Shown in pieces: positions 27,709-40,784 of a DNA stretch of 64,000 nt. A model generated the notes under the pieces. The model made no database searches, was not told where the DNA came from, and saw only the letters and a list, made by a program, of their open reading frames with translations. Origin of the DNA: Stromatinia cepivora (Eukaryota; Ascomycota; Leotiomycetes; Helotiales; Sclerotiniaceae); NCBI GenBank assembly GCA_014898415.1, contig RCTD01000020.1, positions 1,178,001 through 1,242,000 of the forward strand. The letters are read 5' to 3'. Positions within the stretch are counted from its first letter, which is position 1, and the number at the start of each line of letters is the position of its first letter. The translations under genes were made by a program, and so were the position numbers.

Positions 27709-30245
27709 TGAGAGGATGTATGGAGGTATTCTTGTATAAATATATTGGTACTTGGCATCGACTGATGGGTTGATGAAATCGGTGGAACAGTAGCTCATAT
27801 AGTTATGGGTGTCTGATGGGCTTGGTTTGGGGATTCACTACAATTCTGATTGGGAAAATGGAGAATAGGATTCGGCAGGAGCCTTTTGGAGTTTTGGGCG
27901 TCGAGTAAGGATTGGTGCGTCACGATTTGGTTCGGTTTTTGGAGAATTTATTTGATCATGATAAATGAACGCAATGGGAAATTCGGCGACGCACAATACT
28001 TACGTGCAATGAACAAGACTCGGCGAGTAGATGGGCAAACCACACGACAGATACTTGAGAGGTAAAATGTTTAAATCATAAAATTTGATTTGGGCATAGT
28101 TTGGCATGATGGGGTGGGAGGCAAAGAGTTTTGTAATTTTATTTCTCATGAGCAGAGGAATTGAAAGGGAAATACAAAATGACAGTTCTTCTTTGGATGC
28201 AATCTCTTGGATGATGAAATGTGCAAACAAGTAAGAGGAATCGTCTTTCGAGTTGATACTATAGCACTCGGATTACTCTTGGTATGAACCCTGATCGTTT
28301 GCTTTATGTTAGACTGTTGCCGAACTCTGCGGCATACCCACCGAAATTCCCTTCCCACTTCAGAGAAATCTGTCTCCCTGCAGAACTTCATACCAAACTT
28401 AAAGTCCAGCATAGAAACTATTTTTAATATCGATTTGTGAAAGAACTTTTCATACGCGGTTGAGGGAATTTAGAAATGGTGGCTGTCTATCAAGATTAGA
28501 AGCAGCAGGGGACTCTAAAACTTTTGACGTGTCCCCACGCGTCCCCAAGATCTTATGTTGGATCTTATGGTTGTGAACTGAGAAAATGATGTGATTTCCC
28601 ATTGAAAAATCATGAGGGCTGGACATGATTTGATGATTTGTGGAGAGAAACTTAGTGATAATATACTATTCTTGAGAAATATTGGTTAGGAGCCACGTGG
28701 AAGGAGGTCTGCGGTTTGCGGATGAGACATTGTTTATCTATTAATAATGTAGAGGTGAAACATATAGCATTAGCTTGAAATAAACTCCTTCCCCGGATCG
28801 ATACACCTTTATCTGTGCTATGACTTACCATTGGTGCATGGCGGATAAATGCTCATGTGATCACTGAATTACACCTGTAGAATTCGAGGGATATAATTAT
28901 ACAATTGCTCTTCTAATGTTGGGGATTCTGGAGCAGAGAATATTATATATCCAGCTGAGTAATACCTATCTATATCTGTTGCACGATGATCTGCGCAAGG
29001 ATGACGGGAGGCTTTGCATGCGCGGCGTCAAGTCGAGCAGGCGAACTAAATTGTGTATTTTCTGCTTACCCCCACATCAGAAGAGACGTGTGTATGAGTG
29101 CCATATCATGCCAATGGAAACACCAAAAGATACGAACATTTGTATCGGCTGATGATGGCCAGCCGCACGCCAATAATCCTCCGCATTTCGGTATTGACCT
29201 TGTACACGGCCACATGCTTACCCTGCCGATGTGGGACAACACAACCGATACTCATTTGTAAATCTGCAGCCACTTCCCAGAGCAACGTATTATGTCGTTG
29301 ATTCTTGATCGCCCAGGCAACTTGGAATCGAGGTAAAATCTCAACAATTTTGGATGTCGCATAGTTGCGATGGCAACATTATCTGATGGGAATATCCCTA
29401 AAGCCCGAAAGCCAAGAAGACGGGATATAAACGCCTCTTCTGCAAGACTGGTGATTTCCTACCACATCTAAGATTTGTTTTAAGTCTTCTCTGTCAATGA
29501 TTCAGCTAAACACCGAGTGGAAGCATTCATTGGGTCGTTTTTCTCCCGAAACGCAAACGAACTCAGTTTGCTGCCGCCACCAACAATTCAATGACAATAC
29601 TCTCGTCATCGAGGCTTCAATATTCCAAGATATTGATATTGAATTAGCGGAAAACCGTTTCGAACTCGCGATTGGAAATGTTTCTCCCAAAGGGCTGTGA
29701 GATACACAAGATATGCAAACGAAAAGCAATAAGATAATGGAAATAGGAAGAAATTAGATATGCCGCGAGTTTGTCAAGACTTTGTCGGTCTTGCATGATC
29801 TGCTGCATGGTTTCGATGGCTTTCCCGCTTTTCCGTCTTTTTGCCCAGGTTACCATGTCGTATCTGAGGATAGTAAATTGTTTCCCAACGAGATTGGTTT
29901 GCTCGCACAATCTTACGAGTACTGTTTACCATTGTTTGAGTGCCAAATACATGACGCAGAAACATATATGTACAAGTACCTCGAACACGAAGCCGAAGCA
30001 AAGCCCAAGTTGACTGACCATTCTCACTCAGCCTTATCCAAGTCATTTCTTCTTCGACCCTGCATCGGGGTCAGGCCAACGCCGAGCTGAATTCTCCACG
30101 TCAAAAGATCTTATCATAGCTACGAGGCTGGCAGACTGCAGTTCTTTTATGAATTCTCTATCTCCTCCCCATTCTATCCCTTCGTCAAACAGCCACAGAC
30201 TAATCATTACACAGCATTTGCATACCCACCCCGTTGAAGCTCAAG
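27709..30245. other. Intergenic with unresolved coding-like debris at 29.1-30.05 kb
   Basis: Short overlapping frames on both strands between about 29,100 and 30,050 have balanced, protein-like composition. Examples are GFDGFPAFPSFCPGYHVVSE on plus and RLLGFRALGIFPSDNVAIAT and WEVAADLQMSIGCVV on minus. I could not join them into a gene or recognise a family. A decayed gene is possible. The rest shows nothing. Confidence 0.35.
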
Positions 30246-32356
30246 ATGGCATGGATGAAGGGATTGCTTACCAGAGCAGCATCATTGCATGCTTCACTAT
30301 CTCAGTATTCTACTAACGGTGAGTTGTTCAAAAATATAGGGGCTAAGCATACTGACTGTCCTTATAGGGCTATCTACATATGGATGTTTGAATGCAACAA
30401 CACTTCCTCCATTCCTACCCGACGATGTATGTTCACTTGGTATCGAGCACCCTGATTAATAGCTAACATACACTGAGACGTCTTCCACATACCCTTGGGG
30501 AAACGCCCAACCAGGACAAATCCCACCTAATACTGGAAAGACACGATACTATGATCTCACAGTATCTAGGTCCATCAAAGCACCAGATGGATATCACAAG
30601 AATGTCATTCTAATAAATGATCAATTTCCTGGGCCACTCATTGAAGCAAACTGGGGAGATGTAATCAATGTCAAGGTCACAAATAATATTACTGACAACG
30701 GAAAAGAAGGATTGAGTCTTCATTGGCATGGTCAACCACAAAAATTGAGTCCTTGGGCGGATGGTGTACCATCGGTTTCTCAATGCCCCATTGCACCCGG
30801 CAGTAGTTTCACGTATGAGTTTCGAGCCGAATCTTTTGGAACCAGCTGGTATCATTCTCACTTCAGTGCTCAGTATAATGATGGTCTATTTGGGCCGTTG
30901 GTTATTTATGGGTAAGAGACTCTCACTCACCAGTCACATGTCTAAGTGACCTGCTGACACCATGTAGCCCCAACCATGTGGATCATGATATTGACCTCGG
31001 CCCCGTCATGTTGGTCAGTTATTCTTTCTTTTACGGTTATCTTTCAATACTGATATCTGGCAGTCTGACTATCTTCACGAATCCTATCGTGGCATGATTG
31101 AAGGCGTGGCGGAGAAAGTTCCGAATGGTCCAGTCTTTCCAAATGTTGACAACAACCTAATCAACGGAAAAGGAAATTACAATTGTAACTCTACTCTAGG
31201 TGGTATCTGTACTCCAGGCGCCGGATTATCAAAGTTTAAATTTACCCAAGGCAAAACACACCGTCTTCGACTTATCAACGCCGGTAGTGCGGGCACGCAA
31301 AAATTCTCCATTGATGGACATCAGCTTCAGGTCACCGCGGTCGATTATGTTCCGATCATTCCCTATACGACTGACGTGGTAACTCTTGCAATTGGTCAAA
31401 GGGCGGATGTACTGGTAACGGCATCTGGAGAATTAACCGATGCTGTCTGGATGCGATCTGATCTGGATGTTCCATGCATGCGTCTGACCTGCACAAACCC
31501 TCATGGTCTGGCGGCAATTTATTATGAAAACGCAAATACAACACTTGCGCCGACAACGACAGGTGTATCTTGGGACAGTAATGATTGTGCTAATGTCAGT
31601 TTTGTCATTTCGCATGTTGATTATTGGATATGCTGACATCTCACGCAGGACCCATTGTATCTAACCACGCCCTACACAGCGATAAAACCACCCGACGCTC
31701 CATCCATCACACAGAACATGGAGATTAATGTTGGCGTAAACGGATCGGGCAATGCGCTCTTCACGGTGAATAACTCGACCTTCCGAGCAAACTACAAGTA
31801 AGCTTCATATTGTATCAAATCTTCCCATACGAGAACTAACCCACCCAGTTCACCTCTCCTCCTCCTTGCCAGCCAAGGAAACCCAGTCTCCCCTCTCCCC
31901 CACGATTGGAACATCTACAATTTCTCCACCAACCCCTCTATCCGCATCCACCTTACCAATCTCTGGGACACACCCCACCCCATGCATCTCCACGGGCACG
32001 ATTTCTTCGTCCTAGCCGAAGGCCAAGGAACCTGGGACGGCAGCATCACCAACCCATCCAACCCTCTGCGACGCGACACCCAACTCATGCGCTCCGGCTC
32101 AGCCTCCAACCCCAGTTTCCTCGTCATCGAATTCGAGGCCGATAATCCTGGTGTCTGGCCTTTTCATTGCCATACCAGTTCGCATGTTAGTGCCGGGATG
32201 TTGGTTAATATTTTTGAGAGGCCCGATTTGGTGGCGGAGGGGAGGGATCAGAGGGGTATGATTCCGAAGGTGGTGAAGGAGACTTGTGATGCTTGGAATG
32301 CGTATACTAGTAGTGGAGGTGAGGTTGATGAAATTGATTCTGGGCTTCGTCGTTGA
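30246..32356 (+). CDS. Laccase-like multicopper oxidase, secreted
   Basis: Seven exons encode 599 residues: 30246-30318, 30368-30426, 30478-30911, 30968-31013, 31064-31594, 31649-31797 and 31849-32356. All six introns keep frame. Three cupredoxin domains are present. The copper motifs are all intact: LHWHG, WYHSHFSAQY, HPMHLHGHDFF and FHCHTSSHVSAGM. The residue ten after the type-1 Cys is Met, suggesting a lower-potential axial ligand than Leu/Phe laccases. A weakly hydrophobic N-terminus (MAWMKGLLTRAASLHASLS) may be a signal peptide, but this is not strong. Many sequons fit secretion. It couples one-electron oxidation of phenolics or similar substrates to reduction of oxygen to water. The C-terminus lacks the DSGL/I processing end of classical ascomycete laccases. 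It converges on the NRPS-like gene. Confidence 0.92.
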
Positions 32357-32793
32357 TGATTCTGAAGTGGGTACGGGGCATGGGGCAGGGAAAGACGGGG
32401 AAGGGTTGCATTTTTTTTAATAAAGGGGCATTGAGACGCATAGTTTCTTTTGTGGTTACTTTGAGCATTGAGAGAAGGCGGTTTGCGGTTTCATGAAAAT
32501 AATGGTAAAAAACTTGCGGGGGATTAATGGATATAGATTGCATATTTGAAAGTCCTTAATTCTCGTACTTAGAAACGTGCGTGGTATGAGGGAGGCTGCA
32601 ATGCACTATCATTAAAATGCATATAATATTCTAGGTAATGAAATGAAAATAGGATGAGTATTCCAGGGCACCATGAACCACACACAGGCTCTCTTTCTCT
32701 TTACATTCCGCTCAATCAAAATTGATTCGCTTAAATTCTTAAAATCAATCGACATAATATCTAATCTTCTCACAAGAAACAAAAATTGCCATT

Positions 32794-35700
32794 CTATACT
32801 CCACGCTCATTCGGAACATATCCGCAATATCCCCACTGCCTCAACCAACCATCCACACACACCCCATCAACCGCACGCACATTCCTCAACGTCTGACTCC
32901 CCTCTACCGCTCTCTGCGTATCGAGCCAAACTTGTACTCTACCTTCTTTCTCCTTATCTACCAAATCCTCATAAAATCCCAGTATCTTCACCGCCGGATT
33001 ATTTTTTATTTCTTCATCTTTGGTTACAGCGGCACTATCACGTAGACGGCGCACCCACTCGTCGAAAGTTACTGTAGGGAGATTTAAAAGTGATTTTAGT
33101 CGAGGGAGGATGGCGTCGGAATATGTAGTTCGTTGGGGGTTTACGAGATGGTAGATTGTAGGTGTAGGAGACGCAATCGTGTCATCCGAAATTGATGTTT
33201 GAGTTTGGAGACTGGAAGTCGTCACAACAAGTTCATGAATTACTTTCCCGAGAATATTAACCGGGATCCAATCCACGGCTTCCAGTGGGCCTAGTGTTGA
33301 AGGTAACACCTTCATGTACAGTGACGATTTCAGCATCAAGGGGAACCATTCCTGTTCATTCCATTTTCCCTTGCTGGTTTTCGGACCGGCTATTTGTCCC
33401 ACGCGATAGATGGAGACGGGGACATTGGAAACACGACAAGCGGTAATAAATAATCGCTCCGCAATAAATTTTGCCTGTCCATACCCCAAACCTTGCGGAA
33501 GCGACCAATCCTCGAATGGAATTTCCGGCACGCGGGGTTGCGCTGATGTTGGTTCTGGTTTCTTTTGCGATTGTGTGGAAGAGTCACATTGGGTGGACGA
33601 GCTTGATTTACTAATATTGACATCCTAGTTTCCAATTGTGCTAATGCTGGAAATAAAGTGGATGGAACAACCGTGTTTTGAATGGGCAGAGAAATCAATT
33701 AATTGACGGACGCGACGAATGTGTGTTGCACCCAATTGGCTAAGTGATACGTTGAAGTCGACATGCCATGCATTATGGATGATGTGCGTGACTTCGTTGA
33801 GTAGCTTCTTGTATTGTGCAATTTTCATACCTAGCCAGGGTTCTGCAGGACCAGTCGCCATGCTGATAAATTCCACATGTTCAAAATCTGTTGAGAGACC
33901 CTTCGACGAATTAGATCTACGCTGGCGCTCCTCAGAGTCTTCACCCCTATTCAGGCAATAAATCTTGCACGAATTATCTTCCTCAAGTAGAGTGCTCAGA
34001 ATATACGAGCCTAGAGAACCAGTGGATCCAGTTAATAAAAATACCTTGGGCCCCTTGGCTGGTATCGATGGTCGAACAACAATAGGTAGGTCAAATACGA
34101 AACGTTCGTATTCTTCCTTCATTTCATCATAATTTCCATTTTCGTCTTTGGCAGCGCCGGATAGGGCGCGTGCTAATTTTTCTGGACTTGGATTTGCATA
34201 TATCATTGACTCTGGTAATGATTTGCGTGGAGGACTTTGGGATTCGAATGCCGAATTCAATGCTCTCGCTAAGGATATCACACCTAAAGAGTCCAAACCC
34301 TGCTCAAAGAAATCATCAGAAGAAGAGAAATTTTCGAATCCTGGTAAACTTGAGACGGCTTGAAGAATTGTGCCCTGTAGGTCAGAGCTAGCTTCGTGAG
34401 GCGCACAGCTGTTCCCATTTGTGCTGTCTCCGTTCGCGCTGTGCCTGGCAGTCTTCGTTTCATAGAGATCATTGAGTTCTGTCTCGTATAGCTTTTCAGC
34501 CTGCTTTCGCTGCATTGTTCCTTTTCCAGCTCGAGGGATCGGTTTATCTCTCTTGGTAAACGTCACAAAGTCTTTGCTCATTATTCGCGCGTGTGCGGGA
34601 CAATTAGTGTTTGCGGTTTTTATCATCGGCCATATTGCATCTAGGGGCGACTCCCTAGACTTCTCCGGATTGACTGGCTCAATTAACAAGGATGATTGAA
34701 ATTTCTTAGTACCGTAAACTATAGCAGCTTTAACTTCTGGGTGAGAGTTTAAAGCGTTTTCCATGCTGATTGGATTGAACTTTTCTCCTGTAGAATAGAC
34801 GATAATATCATCAGAACGGCCCTCGTGACGCCAGAGATTATTCTTTGTGGGGTGCTTTGAAAAAAGGTCACGCGTCTTGTACTCTGAAAGATCTGGGAAG
34901 GTATAAAAGATGCCTTGATAAGCTTCTATTGATGGATCACGAATGATGACGAACTCATAGAGTTCATCTGAGTGATGGCGCATTTCAACACCAAATGCCG
35001 TGGAAAAATCGAAGTAATCCCACTAATTCATGATGACTTTATTAACGATGTAACAAAGGCGGAGTGAGATTTTTGTAACAAGTCCTTCACAAAAAGAGAT
35101 TATTGGTATGGAATGCTTACATTCTCTTTTGGTGGTATAGCACTTTGAATATGCCCTGTCTCTGTCGACCCGAAACTCACAAATAACCGAGTATGGGAGT
35201 TGATAATATCTCCAGCTCTATTAGGCAATGGGCCACCTCCCGTCATGATGTGAGTGAGACGACGAAGGTTGTTTAGATATTTAGGAACCTTGGAGATTTC
35301 AACTAGCACTGAAGGAGGTAGGTCCGCAACCTGCACTTTACCATGCACATGAACCTCATTCGCTACCTCCGCAGTTAAGGGAACAGGCGGTGGAAGTACA
35401 GCTATCTGATTGAAGTATAAAGCAGTCATAACCCTACTCACTCCTGCAGCATCTACCGATGGCAATGTATGAGAAAGATATCAATAAAAGCTCTTGGGGG
35501 AAAGAAGATGTTGCAGCCGTAAACATCTATTAGGGTGTCCAATTTGGAGCCGAGAAGAGAAGAGGGGATACTTACGAAATAACGGAAATGTTAAGAAGCA
35601 CCGTAAGCCTCGCCAGTAAACAGAACTTGTGTGAATGCCATAAAGCGAAGGAGCCTTTTGAGAAGCATCAAGACCTGTAATAACACCTTGGGGAATTACA

Positions 35701-36349
35701 ATGGGCTTGGGTGTCCCTGTGGTTCCAGATGTGTGCATTGCAACGAAGGGCCGAAACCTTGCTTCATCAAAGGTTGCGGTATACTCATAATGGGGGACAT
35801 CAAATGAAGGATGGAAAAAGTAATTTAGGGTAGGAACAGCTATTGTTTGAAGATCGATTTGATTTTGGATGCCATTTACAATTTTGCGAGAAGATGATGA
35901 ATCCTCTGCGAAAAGAAAGTTCCCACATTGGTAGTCTTTTAGTAGTTTGACGTGAGCCTCTAGGCTGTTTCGAGGGGATGGTACAAAAAGCTGTCAAAAG
36001 TAAGTCAGTATTGAAAGTGATACTAAAGTGAACAGCATACCTTATGTCCAGTTTTGATCGCGGCTATCATTAATACTATATACCGCAGATCATGTGGACC
36101 AACGTAGGCGATAGACTCGTAGTCTTTCCCAATGCCAATCTGTTTTTCAACCCAGATCGAGGCGACATCTATGGCTTTATCGAGTTGACAGAACGTGATG
36201 TCCTCGAATCCATCACGTGGCTCGGAAGTCAAAGGTATGGATATGCATATCCGATTAGGATCATCGATAGCAAATTGATGTATATAATGAGCAACCAATC
36301 GCTTTCCACAATCGGGAGAAACCTCTGAAGTCTCTGGATCGATCGCCAT
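32794..36349 (-). pseudogene. NRPS-like A-T-R carboxylic-acid reductase interrupted by in-frame TAG
   Basis: Four exons (36349-36041, 35990-35576, 35452-35121 and 35022-32794) give 1094 codons in one frame, broken only by TAG at 33627-33625 (codon 818). The adenylation domain shows HTSGTTGTPKPI, FPLFHAAGV, FVSFGSTETG and WRHEGRSDDIIVYSTGEKF. The carrier domain has FFEQGLDSLGV, with the phosphopantetheine Ser at 597. The reductase domain starts with VFLLTGSTGSLGSY (about 680) and has YGQAK (Tyr866, Lys870) after the stop. Such enzymes activate a carboxylic acid as adenylate, load it on the carrier and reduce it to an aldehyde or alcohol with NADPH. The stop follows SSISTIGN, where relatives usually have Trp, so TGG to TAG is likely. 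No plausible intron removes it. Truncation would leave A and T but no reductive release. A sequencing error or strain polymorphism remains possible. Confidence 0.85.
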
Positions 36350-39300
36350 ATGTATTCCGGATACCGGAAGATGACAAAGACGCAACCTAGTATCTTTCGT
36401 TTGGGTAAAGTATCACGTCTTGTGACACTGCCAGTCGGCGGTGAACTAATATTTATGAGTATAACGTCAGAAGTTATCTCCGAAAGGCTTGTTGTTCTAG
36501 ACTCCTACTATGGCTCTAGTCAATGCAACACTTGTCTTCGCAAATTTCTTGAATGGACACACAGTCTAAATAAAGACGTTGTTTTGTACGAAGCGAAGAG
36601 CAATGTATAGAGTATAAGAAATTCTAAAATATGGAAGTTAAGTTGAGAACGTTTGAAGTGAGTTGTAGATTCGTGAAATATTCTCGAAAAATTGTTATCA
36701 AGTAACATTCACTCGAGGCCCACAGCCCACTGAAGATTGATATCATCATACCTTTCCCTCAGCTCATCCCATAACGGCGATATAAACATATCGGGACAAG
36801 TTTACGTGTTGTGGATTGATGGATGTGGTGGGATATGCAACCACAATGACCAAGAATGCGTGGGATGAGTGCTAGTCGATGTAAAAACCGAGAATCCCCA
36901 AGATAGTATCTCTGCATCAAAATTTGTGTTGATCTATGCAGAGTATCTAGTAGTCCAACAAGGAGAAACTTTTGATTCCTGATTTCGTTTGAGAAATTCA
37001 AAATGATTTAAAAAAACAAAAAAAACAACAACATGATCTATCTCCACTTGAAAGATCGAATTTACTGGAGAAAACGAATTCATTCAAAGAATAAAAAATT
37101 CCCTAAAGGATTATAGCACTTCAAATATTCGAAATCTGGAATCTAGTCTGCTAATCCGGGCTACTAAATACCCTGAATTTATGACTTAAAATTCAGATAT
37201 TAGGTAGTACCGAACTCGAAAGTATTATATGCAGCCATACCTCGACACTTAATTTGAAGTAAAACTCCCCCCCCCCCCGAAAAGGGCTACTAATATTAAA
37301 GCGAATAGCTGAAACAGTGATATGTCGAATAAACTACATATCACTAGACAGTAGCGTTGGGATTTTGAAATGTGTTATAAACACATAATAACTTTCGCTC
37401 AGGGTCGACTAGCAATGCAAGAGCGTCGAGAACACCCTGAAATGTGAAGCATTCCAAAGAGCTCATCTTAGCAAAAGCGGTATCGTTACATGGTTGAGGA
37501 AAATCTTTTGACAACGAACTGCTATGGATCGGTTCTTTGACGTGTTTGTAAGGCTTCCCATCGATGAGAGTTGGTCGTTGACATTTAGTGGGAGATTTTC
37601 GTTATCATTTAACCTTAATTGACACGGTAGGGGTTGAGATCCATGTTTGTACTCCGTAGGTAGGAAAGAGATTAATGTTATAGGGCTGGCAAATAGCCGC
37701 TAGTTCTAATAGCTCACCGCCTTCTAGCAGTCAATTAGCCCCCCTTCGTCTAAGCTCATCTATATCTTTATTTGATACAACAATTACATATCTACAAAAA
37801 TTCTGATTAATCAACGTATGAACATCCAAAAGATTTCATGCGACCTCTGAAGGCATCGTTCAACTCAGAGCAATATCGGGAATTCCAATGACAAAACCAT
37901 CAGCCACGTGAAGCCGAGGATGAGTGGGCGGTAAGACATGCATGGGAAAAGGATAAATGAACCGCAGCCAACACTGTCCTTGGCGAGATAAAGTATATGC
38001 ACGATGACCACCCGAGATCGAAACGTCAGCACTAAAGCTGAATGGACATGGGAGCCATAAGTATCCATATGGGTGTTGAAGTTTTTCTTTTTTTTTTAGT
38101 TCACCCCACCATCATTCAGCAGCACCGCGGGAAGTTAGGAGCTGAGAAGAGAAATGAAAGCTCTCCTGACAATTGGTAGTTTGCCATCAGTGAAATTAGA
38201 TCGCACTAGCTAGGCTGATTATCTCAAGATGGAATCCATGAGGCGGGAAGGGTCTCAGGCATGATCTAATGGTGGGGTAAATGACCTTTCTTTCCTGAGA
38301 TCTCGGCAATCTCAAAATCTGACCTTGCATATATACGTAATTTCGACACAAACATGAGATATTCTTGGTGTGAAGCCGGCCAAGCGGGAGATTCATATAC
38401 TCTAAGAATTTTGCATCTTATCCCGGGATTAGCTAACCCTTACGCATGGATTAGGTGTGAGTTTAGCCAGTAGTAACTGCAGCTATAATACTTTCGTCGC
38501 TGTAGGTTATGAGACCGACTAGTTTGTTTTCCTCAAAAATGCAATGCAACCTAGGCCGCGCCAAACTACCAAACAAGCAGGCAGCCCCGGCACAAGTCTT
38601 TCAAAATTTCACCATTAGTCTAGTGTGTTTTTTAATTGAGTTCTTTAACAGGAAATGTTACTACATTGCGCGGGTTGCATGTTCTCTCCCAGCGGTGGCA
38701 TCATATGGCAGCTTTTTTGTTCTTGTCCAACCATAGGTCGCTAGATATTTATACGCATATAAGGATCGTGCATGCAATCCTTCTCCCGGATGATATTTTG
38801 ATCTCAACCCCTGAAAATAAGTCCTTCCAGTGAAAAGTGTTAATTACTGCTATCAATTTTTTGCGAATGCTAATTGTCCCATGTGCCTTTATTTTTGCGG
38901 AATGGCTTTGGCAGGCACTCATAGTACTTTGCCTAAAAACAAATTTCGAACTTCTCAGCGCACTCTGATATTTTCTGCGGAGTATCGATCCGAATAATGC
39001 ATTATCTCGGCTCTCACTTGCATTCTTCACACTACGTCGGAACAAAAGGATCTGAGACTTCGTCTAGGGTGTCTAACGGGTAATAGCCGTGCCGTATCAC
39101 CGATATTTGATATTTTGTCTATGAATATATCGGCCGGTATGAACACTGATAATATATGGACCGAATAGCAGAGCAAATATGTGTTCTTACAAATTAGGGT
39201 CGTGTGTATGTAAGTCTCATCGCCATATGTACGAACCTTCGAAAGTAACCACCCTACCAGCAGAAATCACGACCCGAAGGCTAATGCACATAATTGAAGT

Positions 39301-40784
39301 GGATGAGAACCAGATTTTTTTTCAGATTCATTCTCCTAACATGCAGACCTCTTGTCTTTCTCCAGAAGTGTTATTCTTAATCACTGCCATGTAAAGACAT
39401 AGTTTTCATATTTCAGAGTCTTCATCTCGGCGATTTACCACCCACAGCCCGAAGGAAGTTTCCTGGACCCATTAATGATTTAAGCAGATGTTAAGAACAC
39501 ATCGCCACTTGTAGTTTCATGTTTGGATGTAGACGATGAACAGTAAAGGCTGTGAAGTGGTTGCGAGTTTCACGATTTCTTTCCTGCATCTAATTTTACT
39601 TTTGGATTCAATTGTTGCGTGCGTATTTGGAAGTACCGCATAAATATTCTTTCCTTGTTGAACATACTCCTTGATCGATGATTACAATTTTTCTTTAATT
39701 TCAGTTACGACAGTTTGGTGCCGTGTAGAGTTGTAACCTTTTAGATCTTTTCTGGGAACGTCTGTGGATTAGATGATGTCGTGGAACAGGCTACACGAAT
39801 AAGCGGTGAGCCGAGAACGGTCCAATTTAAGTTTGCAATGAAGGGGTTCGGCTCGAATATCTGTGCGTCAATTTTTGTTGATTGTTTCAATTAAATTACT
39901 TGTTAGAGTTATATCCTTCATATAAGTTGGGCCATGGGAATGGAAAGTTTGGGATATGAAGCGCCGAAAGTATTGGGTTGAATGCACCTCTCAAATTGGG
40001 AATGGAAGAATAGGAGGAAAGATAAAGCAAAAGAATCTGTGAATCATTGGACTCCTGTTAGCTAGCGCATTGATATTGGAGACGGTCGTGGATAAAAGAA
40101 GTTTGACTGAGATCTACATCATTAGATCAACCGTCTAATGATCCCGGACTACACCCTCCGCTATCATCTTTGGACTATATACAACATTTGAATATGCCAT
40201 GATCATTCATTCTACCTCGTATTCAAATGAGTCAACCGCGGGCAGGAACCCTCACCCCAAACACCCCCCTTCCTTGCCATGTCTATTGATGATTCAAATA
40301 GGATAATACCCCTCAAATGTCTACCAGTGAAAACACAAACAATCTCTGTGTTTAGAGAGCCCGGCCAATGATTACGAAGACCTCGAGATCCTGACGAGCG
40401 AGACAGATATTGTGATATTTCATCATCAGGTCCAGAAAAATTTCCAGCAAAATGTCCAAAAAGGATCAAATCGGAGGTGGACCTCAGTAAATGAAGCGTA
40501 TATATATATGTATATGCCTAGTGGCATTGGTATAGACAATCAACAGCCTAACCATCTCTCATCTGATGGCAAACTGTGAATAAATAGGCCGTCCCAGACC
40601 TCCAGCCACGACCCAAAGCTACAAAGTGTCGAGACCCGACTATAAATCATGATTGTCGATTCGAACATTGAACCGATAAGACCCAACGGGCCATTGTCGG
40701 TTTTCCCGAGCTATACGTGGTTCTGTCTTTCGTCTCATCCCAAGCCATTTCAGGCCGTGATTGCAATTGATCTTCGCCCAAGCA
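36350..40784. other. Long intergenic interval, no gene recognised
   Basis: About 4.4 kb with only short accidental frames. It holds a C12-type homopolymer near 37265, a T run near 38090, TACTCCGTA at 37650 followed by GGTAGG, and no family motif on either strand. A decayed gene could hide here unseen. Confidence 0.4.

Noticed and set aside
33625..33627. Programmed stop readthrough as explanation of the TAG
   Set aside because: The context is TAG followed by GAT, not the leaky CTA-type context known from fungal readthrough. Simple nonsense mutation is the better reading.
37255..37285. Poly-C run as a functional element
   Set aside because: A homopolymer of this kind is common sequencing or slippage-prone DNA, with nothing around it to suggest function.
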